Notes under the pieces: generated by a model
What the model saw: only the letters and a program-made list of their open reading frames with translations
The model's database searches: none
What the model was told of the DNA's origin: nothing
Program-made: the position numbers and the translations under genes
Source: Scylla paramamosain
Lineage: Eukaryota > Arthropoda > Malacostraca > Decapoda > Portunidae
DNA: 64,000 nucleotides
Direction: 5' to 3'
Assembly: GCF_035594125.1 (NCBI RefSeq)
Contig: NC_087181.1
Span: 9,810,817-9,874,816, forward strand
In this document: positions 1-11,228 of the stretch, in pieces
Layout: every line of letters begins with the position of its first letter
How positions within the stretch are numbered: the stretch's first letter is position 1

Positions 1-590
1 TTACCACCAACCTGGATCACAAGCAGACCATTCTTAAACTTATGCGTCTTTTCATTCACTGTCTTCTTTATTTTGTGGATCTTGGCTCCCCTCAGACACT
101 TCTGTGAGTTCCTCCTCATCTTGGTTTTGAGGTGGGAACCTACATTCCTGACCATGCTGTCCCCAACAATGCAGATTGGAGACTTCCTCTGAATCATTTT
201 CTTCATCATTGGCCCTCTTCGTGGTTGCTGATCTTTAACCTCTGCATGCCCTTGTCTTCTAGGTCTTGCCAGGCATTTACAGACTGTGTATCAATATCTT
301 TGATGTCCTCCATTTGCGTGTCCTTTATACTGGTCGCTATCGCCGTTGTCTGTTTCCTTGGCCACCATGCCCTCCTTCCTGGTCTTCAGCTTCTCCTTCA
401 CTGTCTCCAGACCTTTGTCACACAAAAACATAATGTTTTTGTGGCTCAGCATCTTGGTGGAGGCCTTGAGCTGCACACAGTCTGTGTGGAACCACAACTC
501 ACACACCTCATACTCCACACCACTACATCTGGTTGTCACACTCTCCTTGCACACCTTGCACTCAGCTGTAGCTATCCTGATTTTTACTAC
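1..590 (-). pseudogene. CR1-type LINE ORF1 fragment: PHD-like finger plus SGNH esterase start
   Basis: Reading the minus strand from about 590 gives a Cys/His cluster (CKVCKES..RC..VCELWFHTDC) with the spacing of a PHD-like zinc finger. A basic, Lys-rich stretch follows. In the same frame beyond one stop (TGA, about 291) comes ICIVGDSMVRNVG at about 130-170, which is block I of an SGNH/GDSL hydrolase with the nucleophile Ser in GDS. The reading frame runs off the window edge at VIQVGG, just where the GTN block III would be expected. CR1-clade LINE ORF1 proteins are known to carry a PHD-like finger followed by an esterase, so this is a retrotransposon ORF1, not a chromatin protein. One in-frame stop makes it a pseudogene unless it is read through. 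No ORF2 is attached in this window; it would lie to the left of base 1. Confidence 0.72.
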
Positions 591-1229
591 TGGTAAAATT
601 CAAGGAGTTACCTGGAAATACAGGAGTGGAGTCACACGTCCTCTCTCCCTTAAGGAAGACGGTATTGTTGTAATAAAAATGGAGTTCTTTCTCCTGGCTG
701 TGAAGAACATGTGAGCATTTGGGAGTCGTTTTCACCATGGGAGTGTCCTTTGAAAGTCTGAGCCACAACTCTCTCTGACCTGAGTTACCTGACCCTATTG
801 ATAAGCACTGTGAGTGCTTGACCTAAATGACAATGCTGCAAAGCTATGTTGTCAAATGTTGTGATATGTAAAATCCAGACTATTTATTATCTTAAACCTA
901 AACTATTCACAGCACAGCATGGTTTGATGAGCTGAGTAATCCATATTTAATACTTGAATTTCAGTTAAATAAAAAGAACAGATATACTTAAGAGAAATTG
1001 TGTGATGTGGCAGAGTAGCTAACGGATCTCGGCCAGTGCCTAATCGTTCTTCCTAGAATAAAAGGAGTATAGTGACATCAACTCACCAGCCGCCACCACT
1101 CCCTGCTAGTCGCATGTACCACAGCTAAGTTATTGATTATTTATAATTATATTTAGCCAGGCTTTCTGTGTTAGTGTGTTAGTTGGGAGAGCATTAGGAT
1201 GAATGAAGGTCTAAAAAAAAGTTTCCACA

Positions 1230-1314
1230 AAAGGTAAGGAAAAAAAGTAATATGACCTGTTCTAGTTTATTAAAAGGTAAGGAAAAAAAGTAATATAATC
1301 CATTCTAGTTTATT
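1230..1314. repeat. Two-unit tandem repeat, about 43 bp period
   Basis: The sequence from AAGGTAAGGAAAAAAAGTAA to TTCTAGTTTATT occurs twice head to tail (about 1230-1271 and 1272-1314) with a few substitutions. Confidence 0.8.
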
Positions 1315-1559
1315 AAGAAAGGAGTTTAAAAAAATAGTATTGAAAGGATTTCTTTCCTGGCACCACACATGGCTTAACAGTGGGATTTAATTTGATTGCA
1401 ACTTAGAAAAAGGACAATGTAGCTGAGAAATGACAGCCGCTATTGGTCATAAAACAAACAAAATTTGTAAAATTTCCCTGGCTGATTAGTCAAATACTGT
1501 GAGAAAGCAAGGTGGAATGGGAGAAGGTAGGATGGACTGTGGGAGGCTGGGATGGACTG

Positions 1560-1760
1560 GGGTAGTCTGTATTAAGGATAGACTAAGTCTTAGTTTAGAT
1601 TAAGGTAATTATACTGTTATCCTGGATTAAGGATAAATTTAAATCATAATCTGGATTAAGGTCATTATATTAAAGTTAGCCTGGATTAAGGATGAATTAG
1701 CCTGGATTAAGGATGAATTTAAGTCGTAGTCTGGATTAAGGTTAGGCTTAAGACTAGTAA
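1560..1760. repeat. Degenerate TGGATTAAGG minisatellite
   Basis: The core TGGATTAAGG or a close variant recurs about six times with short spacers (for example CCTGGATTAAGGATGAATT twice in succession at about 1680-1720). Confidence 0.7.
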
Positions 1761-1789
1761 TAAGGAAGTAATCTAACAACAGTTTCAAG

Positions 1790-2060
1790 AAAGTGCTGTA
1801 GATGTTTTTAGCAAGAAGGCAGGAACTCGGGGCCCTAGATGTATCCTTGCCATAGTCGATCACTGTAGCTATTTTGTTAGATTTGTACCTTTAAAAACCA
1901 GAAGCACTCAACTGGTCATTGGTGCATTGGAAAGCTATGTGGCAGACTTCAGAGTACTATAGTCCCTGGTCTCTGACAATGGAGGGGAGCTTCTGTCTAG
2001 CTGGTGCTAGCAGCATAATGCATGACACCTTACAGCCGAGGAGGCAGCTCTCTGTGCTGG
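1790..2060 (+). pseudogene. Retroviral-type integrase core fragment
   Basis: One frame reads CILAIVDHCSYFVRFVPL, then about 30 residues on SLVSDNGGELL. These are the first and second catalytic Asp blocks (VDH and SDNGGE) of an rve-type integrase core as found in Gypsy-like elements. A TAG stop lies just before SLVSDN and further disruptions follow. No LTR, zinc finger or reverse transcriptase is attached, so this is an orphan relic. It ends about 50 bases before the LINE begins. The element of origin is unknown, but its sequence differs from the integrase of the Gypsy element later in the window. Confidence 0.6.
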
Positions 2061-2109
2061 ATACTCACACAGAAGGGCTGCAGAAAAGGCCAAGCCTTAT
2101 AAAGGACCA

Positions 2110-3985
2110 GTGGGATGAGCATGCTAACACATGCATTCCTCTCAGCCATCCAGCTTGCCAGTTTTTTCCATGACATTTAATTCTTTCTCTCCTCTCCCTC
2201 CTTATACAACATTGGGATCTATCATCCCAATTCTTACACCAGCCTCAGAATCCCCATCTGGTGAGTGGACCACAAGTGTCCCGGGGTCGGACTGCCCTTC
2301 TGACAACCTTAAGTGTCTTGACACCCCCCCTCAACTTTTTCTTCATTAACTTCTGCAACATTCGTGGTCTAAGATCTAATTTTCAATCTGTAGAACACCA
2401 CCTCTCCTCTTCTAAACCTCATCTTCTTTTCCTCACTGAAATTCAGGTGTCTGAGGCAAGTGACAGTAGCCCCTTTTCTGTTCCTTCCTACTTTCTCTAT
2501 CCTCATTTTCAATCCAAAGCTGGATGTTGCATTTATGTGCACAATGACTTAACCTGCTTTTGTGCCCACGCTCTTGAATCTTACAAGTTTTCCACCATCT
2601 GGCTACGACTATAGAGTCACTCTCAAACTAAATTCATCTGTGCTGTATACCTCTCACCTAACTCCTCTGACTATAAGAAATTCTTTGACTACTTAACTTC
2701 CAAAGTGGAGCACATTCTGACTCTATTCTCTTTTGCAGAGATCTCCAGTCTTGGAGACTTCACTGTTCACCATCAGCTTTGCCTTTCCTCTTCCTTCACT
2801 GACCATTCTGGTGAACTAGCCTTCAACTTTGCTATCCTCCACAACTTAGAGCAATTGGTGCAACACCCTACTCGTATTCCTGACCGTCTTGGAGATACGC
2901 CCAACATTCTTGATCGTTTCCTCATCTCTAATCCTTCTGCTTATGCTGTCACCCTCTCTTCTACGTTGGGCTCCTCCAATCACAATCTCATATCTGTATC
3001 TTGTCTTATCACTCTAATCCCTCCTCAGGATCCCCCTTAGCAAAGGTGCCTCTGGTGTTTTGCCTCTGCTAGTTGGGGGGACCTGTGAAGGTGTTTTGCT
3101 GATTTTTCTTGGAATGACTACTCCTTCCGTGTCAGAGACCTGTCTTTGTGTGCAGAGTGCATAACAGAGGTGATAGTGTCTAGCTTGGAGGCATACATTC
3201 CTCACTCTTTTTCTCGACCTAAACCTTCCAAATCTTGGTTTAACAGCTTGTTCTCATGCTATACATGAGAGGTGGCCCACTAAAGGGACTTAAACCTTCC
3301 ATCACCAGAATCTCATACACTTCATATTTCTGCCCGGATCCATGCCAAGTCTGTTCTCCAACTAGCCAAAAACTCCTTCATTAACAGAAAGTGTCAAAAT
3401 CTTTCAAGATCTAACTCCCCTCGTGACTTCTGGCATCTAGCCAAAAAATATCTCCAATAACTTTGCTTCTTCTTTCCCTCCTTTATTTCAACCAAATGCC
3501 ACCACTGCTATCACATCTATCTCTAAAGCTGAACTCTCTGCTCAAACCTTTGCCAAAAACTCTACTTGGACTATTCAAGGCTTGTTCCTCCCTCTCCTCC
3601 ACCCTCTGACTACTTTATACTACCTATTAAAATTCCTCACAATGATGTTTTCCATGCCCTCACTGGCCTAAACCCTCGGAAGGCTTATGGACCTGATGGG
3701 GTCCTTCCTATTGTTCTCCGAAACTGTGCCTCCATGCTTGCACCTTGCCTAGTTAATCTCTTTCATCTCTGTCTGTCAACATCAACCTTTCCTTCTTAGT
3801 GGAAGTTTGCCTACATTCAGCCTGTTCCTAAAAAGGGTGACCATTCTAATCCCTCAAACTACTGTCCTATTGCTTCAATTTCCTGCCTTTCTAAAGTTTT
3901 TGAATCTATCCTCAACAGGAAGATTCTTAAACATCTATCTCATCAAAACCTTCTATCTGATCACCAGTATGGGTTTCGTTAAGGT
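2110..3985 (+). mobile_element. LINE family A, 5' part (endonuclease to RT start)
   Basis: Broken frames on the plus strand encode an APE-type endonuclease and the start of a reverse transcriptase. NIRGLRSNFQSVEHHL and HLLFLTEIQ (about 2360-2450) mark the endonuclease start. SLGDF (about 2750) and SSNHNLISV (about 2970) are its catalytic blocks, with the usual SDH changed to SNH. NPRKAYGPDGV (about 3675) and the NYRPIA/DHQYGFR region (about 3860-3985) are RT. Several stops and frameshifts make it dead. It ends abruptly at about 3985, immediately after the codons for YGFR, where the next bases are the same element in reverse complement. Family A resembles Jockey/CR1-group LINEs with an A-rich 3' tail; the exact clade is uncertain. 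Confidence 0.82.
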
Positions 3986-4985
3986 AGTTTGAGGGATTAA
4001 AACAGTTACCCTTTTCAGGAAGAAGGAAAGGTAGATGTTAACAGACAAATCTGAAAGAGTTTGACTAGGCAAGGTGCAAGCACAGAGGCACAGTTTCGGA
4101 GAACAAAAGGACAGACCCCATCAGGTCTATAAGCCTTCCGAGGGTTAAGGAAAGCAAGGGCATGGAAAACATCATAGCAAAGAATTTTAATAGGTATCAT
4201 GAAGTAGTCAGAGGGTGGAGGAGAGGAAGGAACAAGCCCAGAATCGTCCAAGGTAGAGTTTTTAGTAAAGGTTTAAGCGAAGAGTTCAGCTTTAGAGATA
4301 GATGTGATAGCAGTGGTGCTATCTGGTTGAAATAAAGGATGGAAAAAGGAGAAGCAAAGTTGCTGGAAATATTTTTTGGCTAGATGCCAGAAGTCACTAG
4401 GGGAATTAGATCTTGAAAGATTTTGACAATTTCTATTAATGAAGAAGTTTTTGGGTAGTTGGAGAACAGACTTGGCATGGTTCAGGGCAGAAATATAAAG
4501 TGCATGAGATTCTGGTGATGGAAGGCTTAAGTACCTTTTGTGGGCCACCTCTCTATCATGTATGGCACGAGAACAAGCTGTGTAAACCAAGGTTTAGAAG
4601 GTTTAGGACGAGAAAAAGAGTGAGAAATGTACGCCTCCATGCCAGACACTATCACCTCTGTTATGCGCTCAGCACACAAAGACGGGTCTCTGACACAGAA
4701 GCAGTAGTCATTCCAAGGAAAATTGGCAAAATACCTCCTCAGGTCCCCCCAACTAGCAGAGGCAAAACGCCAGAGGCACTTTCGCTTAGGAGGATCCTGA
4801 GGAGGGATTGGAGCGATAGGACAAGATAAAGATATGAGATTGTGATCGGTGGAGCTCAACGGAGAAGAAAGGGTGACAGCATAAGCAGAAGGGTTAGAGG
4901 TCAGGAAAAGGTCAAAAATGTTGGGCGTATCTCCAAGGCGGTCGGGAATACGAGTAGAGTGTTGCACCAATTGCTCTAGGTCACT
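3986..4985 (-). mobile_element. LINE family A, inverted internal segment
   Basis: This kilobase is the reverse complement of the element just upstream. Read on the minus strand it runs from [19 protein letters not shown] (endonuclease C-terminal half) through [11 protein letters not shown], a linker, and the RT start NPRKAYRPDGV, to the NPSNY region. It overlaps in content with about 2845-3860 on the plus strand, so it is a second, inverted copy rather than a simple flip of missing sequence. The minus-strand frames 4970-4527 (147 codons) and 4251-4015 are the best preserved pieces. Confidence 0.82.
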
Positions 4986-6094
4986 GTTCTTCTACCACTG
5001 TGTGGTAGACGGTCACTGTTCTTCTCCTAAATCTATTAACAGTGGTGTTCCTCAGGGTTCTGTCCTGTCACCCACTCTCTTCTTATTATTCATCAATGAC
5101 CTTCTAAACCAAACTTTTTGTCATATCCACTCCTACGCTGATGATACCACCCTGCACTTTTCTACGTCTTTTCATAGACATCCAGCCCTTCAGGAAGTAA
5201 ACATTTCACACAGGGAAGCCACTGAGCACCTGACTTCTGATCTTTCTAAAATTTCTGATTGGAGCAGAGCAAACTTGTTATTGTTCAATACCTCAAAAAC
5301 TCAATTCCTTCATCTATCAACTCAACACAGCCTTCCAGACAACTATCCCCTCTTCTTCAATGACACTCAACTGTCCCCCTCTTGTATATTGAACATACTC
5401 AGTCTGTCCTTTACTTATAATCTGAACTGGAAACTTCACATCTCATCTCTAGCTAAAATAGTTTCTATGAAGTTGGGTGTTCTGAGACATCTCCGCCAGT
5501 TTTTTCTCACCCCCCCAGCTGCTAACTCTGCACAAGGGCCTTATCCATCCATGTATAGTGTATGGTTTACATGTCTGGGGCGTTCCACTCATACCGCTCT
5601 TCTGGACAGGGTGGAATCAAAAGCTTTTCGTCTCATCAACCCCTTTCTTCTAACTGACTGTCTTCAGCCTCTCTCTCATTGCCACAATGTTGCATCTCTA
5701 GCTGTCTTCTACTGCTATTTTCATGCTAACTGCTCTTCTGATCTTGCTAACTGCATACCTCCCCTCCCCCCATGGCCTTGCTGCAAAAGACTTTCTTCTC
5801 TCTCTCTCTTCCCTATTCTGCCCACTTCTCTAATGCAAGAGTTAACCAGTATTCTCAATTATTCATCTCTTTCTCTGGTAAACTCTGGAACTCCCTGCCT
5901 GCTTCTGTATTTCCACCCTGCTATGACATGAATTCCTTCAAGAGGAATGTTTCAATACACTTATCCTTCAGTTTTTGACTACCACTTTGGACCCTTTTCT
6001 GGGACTGGCATCTCACTGGGCTTTTTTATTTATTTATTTTTTTTATTGGGTTTTGTTGCCCTTGGCCAGTGTCCCTCCTTCATCAAAAAAAAAT
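4986..6094 (+). mobile_element. LINE family A, 3' part (RT palm to tail)
   Basis: Plus orientation resumes at VVDGHCSSPKSINSG and continues with GVPQGSVLSPTLFLLFINDL and HSYADDTTLHF, so the catalytic ADD is intact. The C-terminal region ends near the 3' UTR signature GCCCTTGGCCAGTGTCCCTC and a short A tract at about 6085. The open frame 4918-5931 holds most of it (its first about 20 codons are antisense to the inverted segment). About 220 bp of RT present in the copy at 46351-49610 is missing between the 3985 and 4986 ends of the plus segments. Confidence 0.83.
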
Positions 6095-7014
6095 CCTATT
6101 AATGAAATTGATCAATGAATGTGGAAAAAAGTTGCAGGGACACAAGTTCTTCCCGAGGTTGGTTTTGATAATTTCCTGTTGGAGTGATTAATATCTGCTT
6201 TCCCGCCTGGTCAGATGAGACATTAATTATAATCCTGAAAAAAAAGTAAGTGTAGTGTTCAACCTCAATGAATAATTCACACATTAACCCTGTAATATAT
6301 GAATTAAACCCTTCTGAAATATTTAGGAAGGTTATATCTCTGAGATGATGCAATATTTACCAAAATTAGCTATTAAGTATACATGCCCATGGGCTATTCA
6401 AACACACTGGGAGCTGAGAAGGGGGAGAGCTTTACATAGCTGTCTTCCTGGGGAAAAAAAAAAAAATTTTATTCATTACTTGATTCCTCACTAACAATGC
6501 CTTAATTCTATCAACAGATATACATACATATATTAAAAGGAAGTAGGTTGTGTACATCCTAGAATCATCATACTTGGAAACCTCTCATCAGCCTCTTCCA
6601 TCCTTCCTCCTGAAATTTCCACAGAGCTGAACAGGTCTCAGCATAAACGACATTGAAGTCCCTAAATGACCTGTTGTTGTCATCCCTTTACCTAGTGGAT
6701 CCATCACTCAATTTTACCCGCCTAAGTGACTCTACCCACATAAGGGGAGGTTGTATGGGGTTGACCTGAAAAAAAAGTTTTTCCCCCCATATTTTCCTGC
6801 ATTTTTTTATGCAACATATTTATTTATTTATCTTATTTTATTTTATTTATTTATTTATTTATTTACTTATTTATTTATTTTTTTTTTTTTTTGCCTTATG
6901 CCATGAGGCATCCTGTCATGAAATTTCATGGTTTCACATGCCACAATACATGTATGATATTTTTTCCTCCCTTTTTTCCACATTTTTTCTGAGGTACTCT
7001 TTCTTCTTTATTTT
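6095..7014. other. Noncoding AT-rich DNA with (TTTA)n
   Basis: No coding signal. A (TTTA)n/T-rich tract lies at about 6810-6890. About 20 bases near 6712-6732 (TTTTACCCGCCTAAGTGACT) recur with one change near 14533, so part of this is an older dispersed repeat. Confidence 0.55.
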
Positions 7015-7019
7015 CCTAT

Positions 7020-7553
7020 TGTAGCTGCACCAGCTGGGCATTAATTGGCTCTCAGGTGATCTGTTTTACTGATCACACCCATCATCGTAGGGTCAAGGAA
7101 AGGCAGTTCTCTCTCTCTCTCTCTCGTTTATTGATGAGGTAGGCATGACCGTAAGAACTGCGAACAAGTTCTCGGTCTCAATTTTTTACAAAATAACATT
7201 ATACACTGATATTAAACACTTTCAACATGTTACAATATTCATTAACAAAACATGCAATCAACTTGGCACTATGACAATCAGTTTTTACTACAAAATTAAG
7301 GTATTTACCTCGGTCACCATCCTGCCCATCTTTGTCTGAGAGTGACTTGGCCGTGAGTGACGCCTGCAGGCGACCAGCGGGTTAACTGCACTCTACTAAC
7401 AAGTGAGCATCGGCTTCAGTGCTTAATATAGCATTGAATACTGATACTTACACACATTACACGTTTTCATGCGAATAGAAAACTATTGAACATTTCACTT
7501 ATGATTACTGAGGAATAATGACATGAGGTACATACGCTTTACATACAGTAACA
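7020..7553 (-). repeat. BEL/Pao copy 1, 3' LTR
   Basis: This 534 bp LTR in reverse orientation is alignable end to end with 10693-11223 and with the two 528 bp LTRs of copy 2. It contains a short (CT)n expansion at about 7110-7125 absent from copy 2. Confidence 0.92.
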
Positions 7554-7676
7554 TGGCTCCCCTAAATTGTGTAACAATTTACCTTAAATTAACATTAGTA
7601 TGTACCTTAAAACTAGGATTAGCACATAATATGTTTTATTACACTGGCTCCTTGGTGGGGATGCTCCAGTCTATTA

Positions 7677-7811
7677 TTATGCATTACCTTCTAACAGCAA
7701 TACTAGACTATGTATTGGCCTCTCTGTAATGCTCCTGTTTGCCTTTGTGCGTCTTTCCTGGTTGTCAAGATTACAGTCTGACACCAGGACCTTAACCTTT
7801 CTAACTAGGCC
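7677..7811 (-). pseudogene. BEL/Pao copy 1 pol C-terminal tail (DUF5641-like)
   Basis: On the minus strand [17 protein letters not shown] leads to ERPIHSLVLLLEGNA and a stop. This is the conserved C-terminal tail of BEL/Pao polyproteins downstream of integrase. It is joined directly to the end of the RT connection region, in a different frame, by the shared internal deletion. Confidence 0.8.
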
Positions 7812-8845
7812 ATCATGATCAGGAAATACTTTATCCATTTAGGTTTGACATAATCTGGCACCTCATTACCCCACTCAACTGCATTCTTACATAATTCTTG
7901 TAAAATTTGCTTTCCAATCAGTATGAGAGGTGACACTAGACCTAATGGATCACATACAGAGCTCAATGTTGACAGAATGCCTCTCCTGGTGAGTGGCTTG
8001 TCTTTCAGCTTTATTCTAAATTGAAATGTGTCAGATTCTATGCACCACTCAACTCCCAAAGTTCTTTCTATAGGCAGTGTGTCTTCATTCTTACTAAAAT
8101 CCAAACTTTTAATTCCATCTGCTCTCTCATGAGGAGAAATTGCAACTAATATATTTGTGTTGGTTGACAAGAACTTATGAAGGTTAAAACCTCCCTTGTA
8201 ACATAATTCTTTGCTCTGCTGAAAGAGAGTGACAGCTTCATCCATTGTAGCTACTGACTTCAAACCATCATCAACATAAAAGTTGTTTCTTACAAACTTG
8301 GCTGCATCAGACCCATACCCATAGTCATCTGCAGCTTTCTTAAGTGCAAAGTTGGCTACACTTGGAGATGATGTAGCTCCAAACAGGTGAGCTGTCATCC
8401 TGTATTCAGCTATCTCATTATTAAGGTCACCATTTTCCCACCGAAGGAATCTTAACATGTCTCTGTGTTCTGGGTTGACCTTCACTTGATGGTACATTGC
8501 TTCTATATCACATACAAGTGCAATGTTTTCTTGCCTAAACCTACACAACACTCCAATAAGTTTGTTGGTAAGGTCTGGGCCTTGTAACAGGTGACTGTTT
8601 AATGACTGGTTCCTGTAGTTTGCACTACAGTCAAATACAACTCTCAACTTCTTTGGCTTTCTTGGATGTTAGACTCCATGATGTGGAATGTACCAGACCT
8701 TACCATCATTCCTAACTAAATCCTTTGTCAGTACAACCTCTGCATAACCTTTGGTAATCATATCATCCATAAACACTTTGTAATCACCCTTGTGTTGATT
8801 ATCCTTCTCAAGTTTAGTTCTTAACTTCTTGAGTCTCTGCTCTGC
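7805..8845 (-). pseudogene. BEL/Pao copy 1 reverse transcriptase, frameshifted
   Basis: The minus-strand frame from about 8647 encodes [30 protein letters not shown] (first catalytic Asp), [13 protein letters not shown] and [11 protein letters not shown] (YVDD box), then the BEL-type connection region ending at [12 protein letters not shown]. The N-terminal RT portion (8845-8650) is in another frame and contains a TAA stop (HHGV stop HPRKPKK) where copy 2 has Tyr. The gag-protease frame above ends early by frameshift at LPNTNY. Confidence 0.88.
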
Positions 8846-10410
8846 TAATAGTTTGTGTTTGGAAGCTTGACGTTATCATCTTTAAGAGGAAGTGGCAACT
8901 CATAATGGCCATCCTTCAGCTGATGTACTCCTTCTTTTATCTTACTCATAAACCTTTTATCTTCATATGATAATGGAGTGTCAGTTGACTTTCTATCACT
9001 GAAGTCAAGTTCAAACATATCTCTCACTTGAGAAGGATTAATCATCTCTTTGGTTTTAGTAGGAAACACTAAGAAATTAACCTTCTTTTCTTCATTGATT
9101 TCTACTTCTTGTGTCACTGTTCTGTAGACTACCACTGTATCCTCCAATGGACTTGAATGGGGTGAGATTCTACCAATGATCCCCCAACCTAGCTCTGTTC
9201 TACAAGCATAGGGATGCTTCTTGCTATCACCTGCTATTTGCTTTTCTGCCATAATGGCTTCTGCACAATCAAGACCAATGAGGAGTCCTATGTCAACATT
9301 TGGGCCATATTTCATTAGTTTGTCAGAAATTGCCTTTAAGTGGGGCCAGTCACAAGCAGTCTCAGGCCTTGGTATCTGACTCCATCCAGCTAAAATGTTT
9401 TCTGTTGAATATGCTGAAGGGATTGATATTTCCACTTCTTCATTATAACCTCTCACTTTAAGTCCATGAATTTTGGTAGAATCAGTGATTTGTTTTCCAC
9501 TTATTGTGTGGATATTAAGTGACACTGATGGCCTGCTAACTCCCAATTTATCCTTAGTGCTTTCCTTGATGAATGAAGCATCAGACTGCTCATCTAGCAG
9601 GGCATACACTAAAACTTTATTCTCTTCATTACTAACGTGATGTAACCATACAGGAACTATCATGGTGTGCATGTCATGTGTCACTGATTCTGTCACTTTG
9701 ACTTTATTTGCTACTACTGTGGGTTTATCATCTTTAGGCTGAGTTGCTTGTGCTGGCACCCTTTGGCTCTCAGTTCTTGTCATGTCATCACTGTGAAGAG
9801 ATGTGGGATGGTATCTCTGACATACTTTACAAACTTTCCTTCTTCTACAATCCTTTCCTTTGTGACCCACTTTTAGACACCCTGTACATAACCATTTTTC
9901 TTTAGCAAATTTGTACCTAGTATTACCATCAAGTTTGGCAAATTCCTTGCAATCAGCTAAATCATGATCCTTTGTACAGTAGTGACAGAATCGTCCTTTC
10001 CTTTCCTGGTCCTCGGGATACTGTTTGTTGGCTTGTACATTTACTTTACTTTGGAATGACCACATTGGTTTTTCCTCAATTGCTTTAGCCATGAAAGTTC
10101 TACTCCCTCTATTCTTTGTCATGATGTTTGATTCCCTTGGTTTCCAATTGGTTGCCTTTGTTTGAGTTTTGATCCAATCATTTACTTCCCTACTTACTGA
10201 ATTCCAGAAAACAAAGGGATCGCTTGCTCCTTTTGCTTCTTTCTGGACAAATTCACATAACATTTCAAAGGGTGGGTGGTGCTCTTTATCACTACTAGGA
10301 GAGTTGTTATTACTGTTACCTTCCCTAAGGTCATCTACGGCATTAATTTCCTTAATATCAGACATATCTAACAACTTAATTGTGTCAATACTGAGACACT
10401 GAAAGAGCAA
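8845..10410 (-). pseudogene. BEL/Pao copy 1 gag-protease frame with internal in-frame deletion
   Basis: This is a 521-codon open frame on the minus strand; the likely start is the Met of MSDIKEINAVDDLREG, 15 codons in. After DLREG it jumps straight to NSNNNSPSSDKEHH, whereas copy 2 has about 500 codons of gag between these points, so a large in-frame deletion created a shorter fusion. It retains the zinc knuckles (FCHYCTKDHDLADC, WLCTGCLKVGHKGKDC, KVCKVCQRYH) and the aspartic-protease-like motif ALLDEQSDASFI. It lacks the N-terminal coiled coil and the DUF1759 capsid-like domain. It ends by frameshift before the RT. Confidence 0.88.
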
Positions 10411-10692
10411 TTAAAATTACTACTCTAATACTAGCTGATTGTGGGTAATTTTCACTTAGGCTACTCAATTCAGTGCACATACATACTATTATACTTTCTT
10501 TTCTGTGACCATGGGTTCTACAAAATGGTGGCGAGGCACAGTGGGTAGAAGGGAGTGGTTGTCGTCAAGGGTAGAGCTGACCCCAGGACCTCAGAGGTCA
10601 ACCTATAGGCTTACGCCAGCGTCCCCTTGTCCTGTGACTCACTCTTGCTACGGTTTCACATGGAGCTAACTTCTTGTAGGTTGAGTTCTTAC

Positions 10693-11223
10693 TGTAGCCG
10701 CACCGGCTGGGCATCAATTGGCTCTCAGGTGATCTGTTTTACTGATCACACCCATCATCGTAGGGTCGAGGAAAGGCAGTTCTCTTTCTCTCTCATTTTA
10801 TTGATGAGGTAGGCATGACCGTAAGAACTGCGAACAAGTTCTCAGTCTCAATTTCTTACAAAATAACATTATACACTGATATTAAACACTTTCAACATAT
10901 TACAATATTCATTAACAATACATGTAATCAACTTGGCACTATGACAATCAGTTTTTACTACAAAATTAAGGTATTTACCTCGGTCACCATCCTGCCCGTC
11001 TTTGTCTGAGCACGACTTGGCTGTGAGTGACGCCTGCAGATAACCAGCGGGTTAACCACACTCTTCTAACAAGTGAGCATCAGCTTCAGTGCTTAATATA
11101 GCATTGAATACTGATTCTTACACACATTACACATTTCCATGCAAATAGAAAACTATTGAACATTTCACTTATGATTACTGAGGAATAATGACATGAGGTA
11201 GATACACTTTACATACAGTAACA
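10693..11223 (-). repeat. BEL/Pao copy 1, 5' LTR
   Basis: This 531 bp LTR is the promoter-side LTR for the minus-strand element. The 5' leader lies at about 10411-10692 and includes the same TTGAGTTCTTAC stretch next to the LTR as copy 2 at 37563. Confidence 0.92.
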
Positions 11224-11228
11224 CCTAT

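Larger units (their letters stand above)
591..1789. other. Noncoding stretch with short tandem repeats
   Basis: I see no coding potential here. It holds the two short tandem arrays listed separately (1230-1314 and about 1560-1760) and otherwise AT-rich unique-looking DNA. Confidence 0.6.
7015..11228 (-). mobile_element. BEL/Pao LTR retrotransposon, copy 1 (deletion derivative)
   Basis: This is a complete-ended element on the minus strand. LTRs at 7020-7553 and 10693-11223 begin TGTTAC and end CTACA when read on the element strand. The flanking five bases CCTAT (7015-7019 and 11224-11228) form the target duplication typical of this superfamily. Inside are a shortened gag-protease frame, a damaged RT and a C-terminal DUF5641-like tail. 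RNase H and integrase are missing at exactly the junction seen in copy 2 (37035-42785), and a further in-frame deletion removes most of gag. It cannot have moved on its own enzymes. Confidence 0.93.

Noticed and set aside
132..714. Plus-strand frames of 122-154 codons at the window start
   Set aside because: Antisense to the LINE ORF1 with clear PHD and esterase blocks on the minus strand.
10320..10345. The gag deletion in BEL copy 1 as splicing of an intron before retrotransposition
   Set aside because: Copy 2 has AAG|GTGAGG and a CTAACAG|T acceptor-like site nearby, but copy 1 keeps extra bases (GTAACAG) at the join, so a precise splice does not explain it.
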